A stretch of DNA of 28,055 nt, taken from Phytohabitans sp036906915 (GTDB lineage: Bacteria; Actinomycetota; Actinomycetes; Mycobacteriales; Micromonosporaceae). This document shows, piece by piece, positions 16,633 through 24,207 of the stretch. The notes beneath the pieces are model-generated. The model was not told the DNA's origin. It saw only the letters and a program-made list of their open reading frames with translations, and did no database searches. The position numbers were made by a program, and so were the translations under genes. The DNA lies in assembly GCF_036906915.1 (NCBI RefSeq), contig NZ_JBAKHX010000092.1, forward strand, positions 1-28,055, read 5' to 3'. Every line of letters starts with the position of its first letter. Position 1 is the stretch's first letter.

Positions 16633-16873
16633 CAGTCGCCTGCCTGCTCTGCCACGCAGCGGCCAGGCTGCGGCTGCGGCTGGCCCACGTACGATCTTTG
16701 CGGTCGTCCACCGCAGACACGGCCACGCCGTCCTCCGTCCCACCAGGAGCCGAGACGAGCCGACCACGGTGCGTTACGGCCGCGACTACGGGAGTCCTTG
16801 ATCTGCTCACTCATCTAGCCGATGACAGTCCGTCTCGGCCGCATGGCATGTAGTGGGTGACGGGGCTCGGAGC
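16633..16873. other. intergenic stretch between convergent genes
   Basis: Only short frames are seen here. A minus-strand frame of 61 codons from 16814 begins MSEQIKDSRSRGRNAPWS, but it becomes Arg/Gln/Gly-rich low-complexity sequence and has no recognisable family, so I do not call it a gene. Confidence 0.3.
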
Positions 16874-17413
16874 CTACGCAGCAGGCCTGACGCTGTTCAG
16901 CAGACGGCGGATGTCTTTGCGGGACTGGATACGAACGAACGTCAAGTGGCGCCAGCGGGGGTCGTTAGCCATGGCCAGGTATCGGTCCCGGTAGACCGAG
17001 TGCCGGTGCCAGGCCCACACGATGACGGACTCGTTCGGGTCTCGGGTGAACAGGTTGCGCCATCGTTCGCGATTGCCGTTCCAGAGTTCGACTCGAAACG
17101 CTACCCGGCGAACGGTACGCAAGATGATCTGGCGCATTACCGCACGCCGTGGCGGATCGAGTACGACCACGGTGTCGGCACGTGCCCACACCAGATCTCG
17201 GACTGCCGAGTAGTTGCCGTCCACAACCCATCTGCTGCCCGAGGTGGCTGCAGCGACGCGGGTCCGGAACCCGCTGATGGGGATTGGTTGCCAGTCGCGC
17301 TGGTGATGGATGGCGTCGAGTTCGACGTACGGAACGCCCAAGCGAACCGCGAGGGCTCGGGCCAGCGTGGACTTGCCCGAGCCGGAGTTGCCGACAACCG
17401 AAACGCGCATCAT
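16874..17413 (-). CDS. P-loop NTPase, adenylate-kinase/FlaR-like (topology modulation family)
   Basis: This 179-aa protein opens with MMRVSVV and a Walker A loop GNSGSGKST at residues 8-16. VPYVELDAIHH and RWVVDGNYS follow, then VVVLDPPRRAVMRQIILRTVRR and a WAWHRH stretch. This order (GxxGSGKST, LDxxxH, GNY, LDxPR) is typical of small P-loop kinase-like ATPases annotated as adenylate kinase or FlaR / DNA topology modulation protein. Phosphoryl transfer to a small substrate is likely; the substrate is unknown. Two adjacent ATG codons (17413 and 17410) could start it. No strong Shine-Dalgarno sequence is present, and TACCCT about 9 nt upstream could be a -10 box for a leaderless message. Length and motifs look intact. 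Confidence 0.85.
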   Translation of the reverse strand: MMRVSVVGNSGSGKSTLARALAVRLGVPYVELDAIHHQRDWQPIPISGFRTRVAAATSGSRWVVDGNYSAVRDLVWARADTVVVLDPPRRAVMRQIILRTVRRVAFRVELWNGNRERWRNLFTRDPNESVIVWAWHRHSVYRDRYLAMANDPRWRHLTFVRIQSRKDIRRLLNSVRPAA

Positions 17414-17755
17414 GACCGGTCAAGGGTAGCGAGGCGCGCGACCACGGGAAGGCCCGACGCTGCCCAGCCAACGACAGCGGGAGGCGGCCGTAGATAGGCT
17501 GCGGTGAACCGCAGCGACGGGCCTCCCGCCCGGACGTCCCCTGGCTTAGCCGCGACCACGAGCTGCGTGATTGCTAGAGCGGCCAGACCCGCCTCGTGCT
17601 CGGGCGAGGGGGGTGCAGCCCTGCCTAGCATTGCGGTAGGCCGCATCGTCGGATTCATTACTGGCTCTCCACTGCTCCTGAAACCGCTCGCCTGTGCGAC
17701 CATCCTCATGCAGTTGGGTTAGCCGGGTTGTGAGCGCGGCGCAACGCAGCGGCCC
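17414..17755. other. stretch with no recognised gene
   Basis: No frame here has a family match that I know. A minus-strand frame encodes LTQLHEDGRTGERFQEQWRA followed by SNESDDAAYRNAR, which looks protein-like (hydrophilic, helical). It lacks a clear start and passes into low-complexity sequence, so it may be a decayed gene end. The region lies between an intact gene and a series of gene fragments. Confidence 0.3.
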
Positions 17756-17836
17756 CAGGTGCGGATCAACGCGTACAACGCCACGATCCCCGCGATCGTG
17801 GCCGCGAAGGGCGACCACGTCCCGATGGTCGATGCT
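17756..17836 (+). pseudogene. fragment of an SGNH/GDSL hydrolase gene
   Basis: The plus strand encodes QVRINAYNATIPAIVAAKGD then HVPMVDA. This resembles the late region of secreted actinobacterial SGNH hydrolases (INAYNAxIPxIV, then VxLVDM) just before the catalytic Asp/His block. Only about 27 codons are present; no GDS serine or DxxH pair is visible. It ends 14 bases before the response regulator frame, so it probably marks the junction that removed the regulator's own 5' end. Confidence 0.5.
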
Positions 17837-17850
17837 CGCCGGCTAGGTAC

Positions 17851-18537
17851 GTGGTGGTGGACGACCAGCCGAACATCCTCGACATGCTGACGACGGTGCT
17901 GCGCTTCCACGGTTTCGCGGTGAGCACCGCGGCCACCGCTGCCGAGGCCGTCGAGGTGGCCGCCGAGGTGCGGCCCGATCTGGTGGTGCTCGACGTCCGC
18001 CTGCCCGACGGCGACGGCCTCGATGTTTGCCGCCAGCTCCGTGCCAGCGGGCTGGCGGCCGGCATCGTCTTTCTGACCGCGCGTGAGTCCTCCCGCGACA
18101 AGATCATGGGCCTGACGATCGGCGGCGACGACTACGTCACCAAGCCGTTCTCGGTCGACGAGCTCGTGGCCAGGGTCCGCGCGGTGCTGCGCCGCCTGCG
18201 GCCAGTGCCCGACGCCGCGACCGACGCCGGGCCCGTCGGCCTCCTGCGCTTCGCCGACATCGAACTCGACGAGGACGCCTGCCAGGTACGTCGCGCCGGA
18301 ACCCTGGTAGCCCTGTCCCCGACGGAGTTCAAGCTCTTGCGCTACCTCATGCACAACCCCGGACGGGTGCTGTCCCGGGCGCAGATCCTCGACGCGGTAT
18401 GGAACTACGACTTCGACGGCGGGTCGAACGTGGTCGACACCTACATTGGGTACCTGCACCGCAAGCTCGCGCCGCTCGGCCCGCCGGTGATCGACACTGC
18501 CCGGGGATTCGGGTACGTCCTGCGGGCCGGCGCGTGA
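17851..18537 (+). CDS. OmpR/PhoB-family response regulator, N-terminus shortened
   Basis: This 228-residue protein has a receiver domain with the acidic pair D4-D5 (VVVDDQPNI), phospho-acceptor D48 (VVLDVRLPDGDG), T76 (FLTARESS) and K98 (YVTKPF). A winged-helix effector domain at about 130-226 follows (LSPTEFKLLRYL, RVLSRAQIL, VVDTYIGYLHRKL, RGFGYVLR). It should bind DNA when phosphorylated by the adjacent kinase. The first strand normally begins some residues earlier with a Met-led segment; here the frame starts at GTG 17851, directly after an SGNH-hydrolase fragment, with only a weak AGG upstream. Its own promoter and first codons were probably lost. The stop overlaps the kinase GTG (GTGA). 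Every key receiver residue is retained, so it could work if expressed. Confidence 0.8.
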   Translation: MVVDDQPNILDMLTTVLRFHGFAVSTAATAAEAVEVAAEVRPDLVVLDVRLPDGDGLDVCRQLRASGLAAGIVFLTARESSRDKIMGLTIGGDDYVTKPFSVDELVARVRAVLRRLRPVPDAATDAGPVGLLRFADIELDEDACQVRRAGTLVALSPTEFKLLRYLMHNPGRVLSRAQILDAVWNYDFDGGSNVVDTYIGYLHRKLAPLGPPVIDTARGFGYVLRAGA

Positions 18538-18880
18538 GCTGGTTGCCGCTACGGCGCGGGTTGGCGTTGGCGATCCTCGGCCTCACCGCGCTGGCTCTTC
18601 TCGTGGCCGGGTTGGTCAGCGTCGTCGCGTTGCGGTCGTACCTGATCGAGCGGACGGACGGGCAGCTGCGCGCCGCGGCGACGCTGGCCCGCGAACGGAT
18701 CACGCCCGCCGACGCCACCGACCGACGGGGCGGCGGCCTCCGGGCCGTGATCGCCCCGTCGGGCTACCTCGTGGAGCTCCGGACCGCCGCCGGCCAGACG
18801 GTTCGCCTCGCCGGCCCGGAGGACGTCGCCCCCGGCACGATCCTCGCCGCCGCGCTCGTCCCACCGGCGGACGGACGTCA
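18534..18880 (+). pseudogene. sensor histidine kinase, truncated after the sensor region
   Basis: The gene begins with GTG overlapping the regulator stop. It encodes SWLPLRRGLALAILGLTALA followed by LLVAGLVSVVAL, a transmembrane helix, then an extracellular segment (LRSYLIERTDGQLRAAATLA, IAPSGYLVELRTAAGQTVRL) typical of OmpR-paired kinases. At about codon 115 (LVPPADG) the homology ends and the frame passes into transposase-derived sequence. The second membrane helix, HAMP, HisKA (phospho-acceptor His) and HATPase domains are all missing. No kinase activity is possible, so the response regulator is orphaned. Confidence 0.75.
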
Positions 18881-18929
18881 TGCTGGGCCAAATCCTGCAA
18901 CTGTTGGCCCAGGGAATACGGGGCACCGC

Positions 18930-18995
18930 GCCAAAGACGTGGAGATCCTCGTACTGCGCCACCAGATCGCCGTGCTGCGCCGCCAGGTCAAACGC
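18930..18995 (+). pseudogene. N-terminal fragment of an integrase-core (IS3/IS481-like) transposase
   Basis: In frame with the truncated kinase, the sequence reads AKDVEILVLRHQIAVLRRQV then KR. This is the conserved opening of actinobacterial integrase-core transposases (KDxEILxLRHQLAVLRRQV), which then continue RPRLTxADR. Here the match stops at KR and the frame becomes Arg-rich. The fragment is the visible cause or scar of the kinase truncation. Confidence 0.6.
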
Positions 18996-19109
18996 CGGTG
19001 CCTGTGCGCCGTTCGGGTCGATTCACCGGTGTACGCGTGCGCGTGGCGGCCGGACGCGCGGCGTCGCGGCCGCCGGGCTGCACGGCACCTACCTGTTCGA
19101 TTACCTGAG

Positions 19110-21821
19110 CTAACGTCGCAGAGCCGCCGCGCCCGCCACGACGGCCGCCAGCTCGCCGCGTGAGGAGACGCCGAGTTTGGGATAGGCGTTGTAGAGGTGG
19201 TAGCCGACGGTGCGAGGGCTGAGGAACAGCTGCGTGCCGATGTCCCGGTTGCTGTTGCCCTTGGCGGCGAGGAGGACCACCTGCAGTTCCTGAGCCGTGA
19301 GGCGGGCCAACGCGTTGGCGTCCTCGGTGCGGGAGGGCCGGCTCTCGCCCGTGGCGCGCAGCTCGGCGCCCGAGCGTGCGGCCCAGGGCTCGGCGCCGAG
19401 CCGTTCGAATGTCTGCAAGGCGGATCTCAGCATGGTGCGGGCCTCGGTCCGCCGGTGCTGTCTACGGAGCCACTCCCCGTGTAGGAGCTGTGTGCGGGCT
19501 CGCTCGAACGGTGGGTCGACGTCATGGTGGTGCAGGTGAACGGCGCGCGTCCAGGCTTCCTCGTCGCCGTCGAGCAATGCCTCGCAGCGGGCGGCGATCG
19601 CCCGTGCCCACGGGTGTGCGATGTGATGGGCCCAATCGGCGTACTGGCGGGCGGCTCGCCGCCCCAGTTCGGGCTGGCCCGCCCGGACCGCCGCTTCAAC
19701 GAGGTCGGGCAGGCTGTGCACGGTAACCAACCTGTTGGTGCCCTCGACCACCGGCAGGAGTTTCTCCAGCGCGGCTTCGTGCCTGCCCATGCCGAGGTCG
19801 AGCAGGGCCGTGATGGTCGTGGCCCGCGAGTGGCTGGGCGCGGCGCCGTGGGCCGCCATGTCGGTCGCGAGCCGCCCGCACTCCGCTTCGTTGCCCTCGA
19901 TCGCGCAAAGGTGGGCGAGCAGCGCCCGGTGGAAGACCAGTTCGCGGCTCTGGCCGATGTCCTCGGCGATGCGGGCACCCTCGGTGGCGCTGATCCTTGC
20001 GTCTTGGTGCGCGCCGAGCCACACCTGGGTGCGGGCGAGCAGCATCAGCGCGCGTGGCAGTACGCCGATCGCGCCTTGGGTCCGGGTCTCGCGCTCCAGC
20101 GCGATGGCTCGGCGGTGCGCGGCGGCGTAGTCGCCGAGCAGGAGTTCCCACCAAGCGATCTTGGCGTTCGTCCGGAGGCCGGTCGGTTCGCCACTCAGGT
20201 CGCGGTCGAGCAGCACGCGGATGGCCCGCGCCGCGTCTACCGCGCTGCCCTGCGGTGCGGTGAGCGCGCCGATGTGGATCGCTACCGCCTCGATGCGGGC
20301 CGCACCCGGTAGTCGCAGCCGTCGGGCCTGGTCGGCCACCGTCCGCACCGCCGGGAAATCTCCGGCAGTCCAGGCCGTCTCGATGGCCGTGAAGAGCAGG
20401 CCGGTGGCGAGTTCGGGCGCCCGCTCGGCGATGGCGTCGGCCGCCTCGGCCAGGAGCTGATGTGCGGAGGTCGCGCTGCTGCGCTCGTCGGCCAGGCCGG
20501 CGCTGATCCTGGCCATCTCGGCTGTGGTCAGCGGGTCGGTGACCAGGTCGGTGGCGTCGTGGGCGAGGCCGGCCGCCCGTTCGTGTTGTCCCGCGTCGGA
20601 GGCGGCCCGCGCCGCGGCGGCCAGGCGACGCCCGCGCTTGTGTTGGTCGGCGCTGAGCTTGGCGGCGCGTTCGTAGGCAGTGGCGACTGCGGCGTGTCCA
20701 CCGCGGCGTCGCGCGCTTTCCGCGCTGCGTTCGAGTTCGGCGGCCACGCACTCGTCCGGTCCGGTGGTCGCCGCGGCCAGGTGCCAGGCCCGCCGGTCGC
20801 CGTCCAGCACGTCGGCGAGGGCCCGGTGCGTGGCCAGGCGGCTGCTCACCGTGGCGCCACGGTAGGCGGCGGCTCGGATCAAAGGGTGCCGGAACACCAG
20901 ACGGTCGCCCGACATGCCCAGCAGCCGTTGCCTCTCGGCGGGCTCCAGATCGGCCACGTCCGCGCCGAGCAGCTTCGCCGCCGCGAACACGCTCGCCGGG
21001 TCACCGTCGTCAGCGGCGGCCACCAGCAGCAGCGTCTGCGTCGCCTCCGGCAACCTGGCGATGCGATCGGCGAAGGTCTGCTGGATGCGGCTGACCATGG
21101 AGCTCGCGCGAACGCCGTACGGCTCCGCGGCAAGTTGACCCTCCCGCTGGGCCGCGGGCAGTTCCAGCAGGGCCAGCGGGTTGCCCTCGGCCTCGTGGAG
21201 AATCTGGCCCCGGACCTGCGCGGGCAGGTCGGCCGCCTGCTCGGCGAGCAGAAGCGCCGAGGCATCCGGCGGCAGGCCGGTCAGCGTCAGCTCTGGCACA
21301 CCGGGCGCGGGAAACGCCGGGGCGTGCACCTCACGGGCGGCGAACAGCATGACCACGCCTTCCGCCTCCAACCGCCGGGCGGCGAACAGCAGCGCGTCGA
21401 CCGAAGCGTGATCGAGCCAGTGTGCATCGTCGACAATGCACAGCACCGGCCGCTCGTCTGCCAAGTCGGCGAGCAGCGTTAGCACGCCCATACCCACCAG
21501 GAAGCGGTCTCCTTCCGCCGGAGCGGCCAAGCCCAGCGCGGCCCGCAGTGCCCGCGCCTGCCCGTCCGGCAGGCCGTCGATCCGCTCGACCGTGCTTTTG
21601 AGCAGCAGGTGCAGGCCCGCGAACGGCAGTTGGCGCTCCGTCTCGATCCCGGCTCCGCGGATGACCCGCAGGTCGGCGGCGGCCTCAACCGCGTGGTCGA
21701 GCAGGGCGGTCTTGCCGATCCCCGCCTCGCCCCGGAGCAGAAGCGCACCGCTCGCGCCGCCGCGTGCGCCCTGCAACAGCCGGTCGATAGCGGCTATCTC
21801 GGCAGAGCGTCCGTAGAGCAT
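19110..21821 (-). CDS. LAL-type LuxR family transcriptional regulator with AAA ATPase domain
   Basis: This 903-aa protein has Walker A GEAGIGKT at residues 31-38 and Walker B around 127-133 (VLCIVDDAHWLD), forming the AAA16-type ATPase of large ATP-binding LuxR regulators. A long helical, Ala/Arg-rich middle (about 350-830) resembles TPR-like repeats. A LuxR helix-turn-helix lies at about 838-892 (LTAQELQVVLLAAKGNSNRD, LFLSPRTVGYHLYNAYPKLG). Full length is typical of the family. It starts 25 bases after the MDR oxidoreductase stop on the same strand, so it is probably the third gene of the operon led by the FMN reductase, and may be the regulator of the divergent redox cluster. The effector is unknown. 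The Shine-Dalgarno sequence is weak, and the 3' end meets the truncated-kinase debris on the other strand. Confidence 0.9.
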   Translation of the reverse strand: MLYGRSAEIAAIDRLLQGARGGASGALLLRGEAGIGKTALLDHAVEAAADLRVIRGAGIETERQLPFAGLHLLLKSTVERIDGLPDGQARALRAALGLAAPAEGDRFLVGMGVLTLLADLADERPVLCIVDDAHWLDHASVDALLFAARRLEAEGVVMLFAAREVHAPAFPAPGVPELTLTGLPPDASALLLAEQAADLPAQVRGQILHEAEGNPLALLELPAAQREGQLAAEPYGVRASSMVSRIQQTFADRIARLPEATQTLLLVAAADDGDPASVFAAAKLLGADVADLEPAERQRLLGMSGDRLVFRHPLIRAAAYRGATVSSRLATHRALADVLDGDRRAWHLAAATTGPDECVAAELERSAESARRRGGHAAVATAYERAAKLSADQHKRGRRLAAAARAASDAGQHERAAGLAHDATDLVTDPLTTAEMARISAGLADERSSATSAHQLLAEAADAIAERAPELATGLLFTAIETAWTAGDFPAVRTVADQARRLRLPGAARIEAVAIHIGALTAPQGSAVDAARAIRVLLDRDLSGEPTGLRTNAKIAWWELLLGDYAAAHRRAIALERETRTQGAIGVLPRALMLLARTQVWLGAHQDARISATEGARIAEDIGQSRELVFHRALLAHLCAIEGNEAECGRLATDMAAHGAAPSHSRATTITALLDLGMGRHEAALEKLLPVVEGTNRLVTVHSLPDLVEAAVRAGQPELGRRAARQYADWAHHIAHPWARAIAARCEALLDGDEEAWTRAVHLHHHDVDPPFERARTQLLHGEWLRRQHRRTEARTMLRSALQTFERLGAEPWAARSGAELRATGESRPSRTEDANALARLTAQELQVVLLAAKGNSNRDIGTQLFLSPRTVGYHLYNAYPKLGVSSRGELAAVVAGAAALRR

Positions 21822-21846
21822 GTCCGGAGCGTACCCTTCGGTCGGA

Positions 21847-22821
21847 TCATGGGATCAGCACCGCCTTGCCCGCGGTAGCCCGGGATTCGAGCTCGGCGTG
21901 CGCGGTCGCGGCATCGGCCAGCGGAACGCGCCGGACGAGCGGAGTCATCTGACCGTCGCGCACCGCGGTCAGGGCACGCTCCTCCAGCATTCGTACGCCG
22001 CCCGGCCGCTTCGCCAGACCCGATCCGGGCACGGCACGCCAGCTCAGGGCGCGCTCGTACAGCTCGCGCGTCGACACCTCGGCGGGCTGCCCGCTCAGCC
22101 AGCCGAAGACGACCACACTGCCGCCGTAACCGAGCAGGTCCACGGCCTGCCGGCCGAGGTCGCCGCCGATCCCGTCGAGCACCACGGTGACGTGTCCGCC
22201 GTCCAGTTCCGCACCGACGCGTTCGGTCCAGTCGGGCTGGCCGTAGTTCACGGTAAGGACGGCACCCAGCCTGCGGGCGACGGCGGTCTTGGCGACGTCG
22301 CCCACCGCACCGACAACTGTCGCGCCCAGACGCGCTGCCGTCTGGACCAGGATGCCCCCGACACCACCCGCCGCCCCGAGCACCAACACCACGTCCTCCG
22401 GGGTCAGGCGGGCCACGTCCATGACGCCCAGCGCGGCCCGTCCCGTGACGATGGCCGCCACGGCGGCCTCCTCCGTCAGGTTGTCGGGAATCTCATGTAC
22501 GGCGGCGACCTCACGCACCGCCAGGTCGGCGTAGCCGCCGCTGGCCAACCCCAGGCAGGTAACGACCCGCCGACCCAGCCAGCGGGCCGGCACCCCCGCA
22601 CCGAGGCCCTCGACCACGCCCGCCACCTCCCGGCCCGGAGTCATCGGCAGCTCGGGCAACCACCGGTAGGCCCCAGCGCGGACGGCAAGGTCGAGCCGGG
22701 AAACCCCGGCGGCGCTCACCTTGACACGCACCTGTCCCGGACCCGGCCGGGGCTCGGCGACGTCCTGCTCGTACAGCAGCTCCCGCGCGCCGCCGAACCG
22801 GTACTGCCGGATCGCCCGCAT
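21847..22821 (-). CDS. zinc-independent MDR quinone oxidoreductase / NADP-dependent alkene reductase
   Basis: This 324-aa protein belongs to the medium-chain dehydrogenase/reductase superfamily. It has an N-terminal GroES-like half (RVKVSAAGVSRLDLAVRAGA, PMTPGREVAGVVEGLGAGV) and a Rossmann half with the nucleotide-binding run VLVLGAAGGVGGILVQTAAR at about 145-164. Zinc-ligand cysteines are absent, as in quinone oxidoreductases (QOR, ZADH-type). It should reduce quinones or activated double bonds with NADPH; the substrate is unknown. The ATG at 22821 lies only three bases after the FMN reductase stop (TGAGCGATG), so the two are coupled. It is followed by the LuxR regulator gene. Pairing with a flavin reductase suggests electrophile or quinone detoxification. 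Confidence 0.88.
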   Translation of the reverse strand: MRAIRQYRFGGARELLYEQDVAEPRPGPGQVRVKVSAAGVSRLDLAVRAGAYRWLPELPMTPGREVAGVVEGLGAGVPARWLGRRVVTCLGLASGGYADLAVREVAAVHEIPDNLTEEAAVAAIVTGRAALGVMDVARLTPEDVVLVLGAAGGVGGILVQTAARLGATVVGAVGDVAKTAVARRLGAVLTVNYGQPDWTERVGAELDGGHVTVVLDGIGGDLGRQAVDLLGYGGSVVVFGWLSGQPAEVSTRELYERALSWRAVPGSGLAKRPGGVRMLEERALTAVRDGQMTPLVRRVPLADAATAHAELESRATAGKAVLIP

Positions 22822-22824
22822 CGC

Positions 22825-23391
22825 TCAGCCCCCGTACGGGTGCTCGGCCCTGGCGCTCTTCAGCGCGCGCCCCCACCACAGCAACTGGTTCATCAGCCTC
22901 TCGGCGGCCCGCCCGGGACCCGCCGGGTCCAGGTGCCGGCCGTCGTCGTCGAACTGGTTCCACGGATTGGTAAAGCTGATCGTGTCCCTGATCGTAACCG
23001 CGTGCAGTTCAGCGAATACGCCACGCAGCGCCTGGATCGCGTGCTGGCCACCGGACATCGAACCGTAGGAGACGAAGCCCACGGGCTTGGCCTGCCACTC
23101 CGAATAGTGCCAGTCGATGACGTTCTTGACTGGGGCGGGAAAGCTCCGGTTGTACTCCGGCGTCACGAACACGAACGCGTCGGCCGTTTGCAACCGTCGC
23201 GCCAGATCGGACGTCTGGGGCGCGGGAGGCACGCTCGCCGGCAGCACCATCGGCAGGTTGATCTCGGCCAAATCGACCACGTCGATCCGAGCACCGTCAT
23301 GCGCCTTCGCCTGAGCAACGAACCAGTCGGCCACGACCGGACCGAATCGGCCTTCCCTGGTACTGCCGACAATAACCGCCACGTTCAGCAT
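22825..23391 (-). CDS. NAD(P)H-dependent FMN reductase (flavodoxin-like)
   Basis: This 188-aa protein starts at the ATG at 23391, preceded by AGGAG with about eight bases spacing; the longer open frame upstream crosses the divergent promoter and is not used. It shows the FMN-phosphate loop GSTREGRFG at the N-terminus, TPEYNRSFPAPVKNVIDWHY in the middle and GSMSGGQHAIQALRGVF later, all standard for NADPH-dependent FMN/azo-type reductases. It should form a dimer and reduce FMN or quinones in the cytoplasm. It is the first gene of the minus-strand arm, coupled to the MDR oxidoreductase. The upstream region shares a mirrored operator with the plus-strand genes, implying joint control. Confidence 0.9.
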   Translation of the reverse strand: MLNVAVIVGSTREGRFGPVVADWFVAQAKAHDGARIDVVDLAEINLPMVLPASVPPAPQTSDLARRLQTADAFVFVTPEYNRSFPAPVKNVIDWHYSEWQAKPVGFVSYGSMSGGQHAIQALRGVFAELHAVTIRDTISFTNPWNQFDDDGRHLDPAGPGRAAERLMNQLLWWGRALKSARAEHPYGG

Positions 23392-23427
23392 CTTGGCTCT
23401 CCTCATTTGGGACGATTGTGATGAGCA

Positions 23428-23435
23428 CAACGCTA
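23428..23435 (-). promoter_or_regulatory. candidate -10 box of the FMN reductase arm
   Basis: On the minus strand TAGCGTTG lies about 36 bases upstream of the ATG at 23391 and contains TANNNT. The same octamer occurs in mirror position on the plus strand at 23558. There is no consensus -35 element; the sequence about 17 bases upstream is GGAGGC-like, so this promoter may need an activator. Confidence 0.4.
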
Positions 23436-23455
23436 GGGATGGTGGCGGGTCGCCT

Positions 23456-23474
23456 CCTCTGTCGATCGACTGGG
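23456..23474. promoter_or_regulatory. operator candidate, left copy of a 19-bp inverted pair
   Basis: CCTCTGTCGATCGACTGGG on the plus strand matches the reverse complement of 23518-23536 at 16 of 19 positions. Its core GTCGATCGAC is a perfect palindrome. It sits 20 bases from the minus-strand TAGCGTTG box. The dyad size fits a dimeric repressor or activator such as MarR, HxlR or TetR; the identity is unknown. Confidence 0.55.
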
Positions 23475-23517
23475 TTTCCCGGACGGGGTTCGGTGGCCGG
23501 TCACCGGGTCGCTCAGG

Positions 23518-23536
23518 CCCAGTCACTTGACAGAGG
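23518..23536. promoter_or_regulatory. operator candidate, right copy of a 19-bp inverted pair
   Basis: Read on the minus strand this is CCTCTGTCAAGTGACTGGG, the inverted copy of 23456-23474, with a near-palindromic core GTCAAGTGAC. It is 21 bases from the plus-strand TAGCGTTG box. Forty-three bases separate the two copies, so the whole region is nearly symmetric. Confidence 0.55.
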
Positions 23537-23557
23537 CCCCGCCCGGTAGGCCGTTCG

Positions 23558-23565
23558 TAGCGTTG
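23558..23565 (+). promoter_or_regulatory. candidate -10 box of the DsbA/FrnE arm
   Basis: TAGCGTTG ends five bases before the ATG at 23571, with TAGCGT as a TANNNT box seven bases upstream of it. No Shine-Dalgarno sequence is visible, so the message may be leaderless. The TTGACA at 23527 is 25 bases away, too far to be its -35 element; it overlaps the right operator copy. Confidence 0.4.
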
Positions 23566-23570
23566 ACCAC

Positions 23571-24179
23571 ATGAGCGACAACATCAACATCAGACTCCAG
23601 TTCACCTTCGATGTGCCCTGCGTGTGGTCGTACTTCGCCTTCGCCCGGCTCCGGCGGGCACTGGCGCGTTTCCGCGCCGAAGGCGGGCGGGCCGAGGTCG
23701 TGTTCCGTCCCTTCCAGTTGGATCCGAACGCAACGGTGGCGGGAGAACTCAAGACAGACGTGATTCGCCGTGCCTTCGGCGGAGACGTCGAGGAGACCGT
23801 GGCCGAGATCACCGCCCTGGCGGCGGAGGAGGGATTGCTGTTCCGGCATCACAAGGCGATCTTCTCCAACACCTTCGAGGCACACCGCCTCATCGCCTTG
23901 GCCAGCCGGCAAGGGCTGGGCGAGGAGATGGTCGAGCGGCTGTTCCGCGCCCACCACACCGACGAACTCAACATCGCCGACGTGGGCACGCTCAGGCGAC
24001 TCGCCGCCGAGGTCGGCGTCCACTGGAGCGACGGTGGCGGCGACGAGACCCGTGCGGAGCTCGAACGAGTGCGGCGCTCAGGCGTTCGCGGCGTGCCGGT
24101 GTTGCAGTTCGCCGACCGTCCAGCGATGACCGGCGCGCAATCCGAGGAGGACCTCCTTGCCGCGCTTGCCAAGGCATGA
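23571..24179 (+). CDS. DsbA family (FrnE-like) thioredoxin-fold protein with altered active site
   Basis: This 202-aa cytoplasmic protein has the DsbA/FrnE fold pattern: an N-terminal strand, the active-site loop, EVVFRPFQLDPN, then a helical insertion (FSNTFEAHRLIALASRQGLG, LFRAHHTDELNIADVGTLRR) and the cis-Pro region GVRGVPVLQFADR. FrnE proteins are disulfide oxidoreductases or related isomerases. The loop, however, reads FDVPCVWSYF instead of the usual DxxCPWCY, so only one cysteine of the CxxC pair remains. It may act with a monothiol mechanism or bind rather than oxidise. It is the first gene of the plus-strand arm, divergent from the FMN reductase, with an SgcJ-like gene 28 nt downstream. 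Confidence 0.85.
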   Translation: MSDNINIRLQFTFDVPCVWSYFAFARLRRALARFRAEGGRAEVVFRPFQLDPNATVAGELKTDVIRRAFGGDVEETVAEITALAAEEGLLFRHHKAIFSNTFEAHRLIALASRQGLGEEMVERLFRAHHTDELNIADVGTLRRLAAEVGVHWSDGGGDETRAELERVRRSGVRGVPVLQFADRPAMTGAQSEEDLLAALAKA

Positions 24180-24207
24180 CATCCCAACGCGAGAAAGTGG
24201 TGCAGAG

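Noticed and set aside
18996..19109. Peptide HGTYLFDYLS at the end of a short plus-strand frame
   Set aside because: It could be the end of a lost gene, but the sequence is too short and Arg/Gly-rich to assign.
21820..23421. 533-codon plus-strand open frame across the MDR and FMN reductase genes
   Set aside because: It is antisense to two clearly identified enzymes and rich in His/Arg/Gln without any motif.
23527..23532. Perfect TTGACA as -35 element of the FrnE arm
   Set aside because: The spacing to the TAGCGT box is 25 bases, far outside 16-19; it is better explained as part of the right operator copy.
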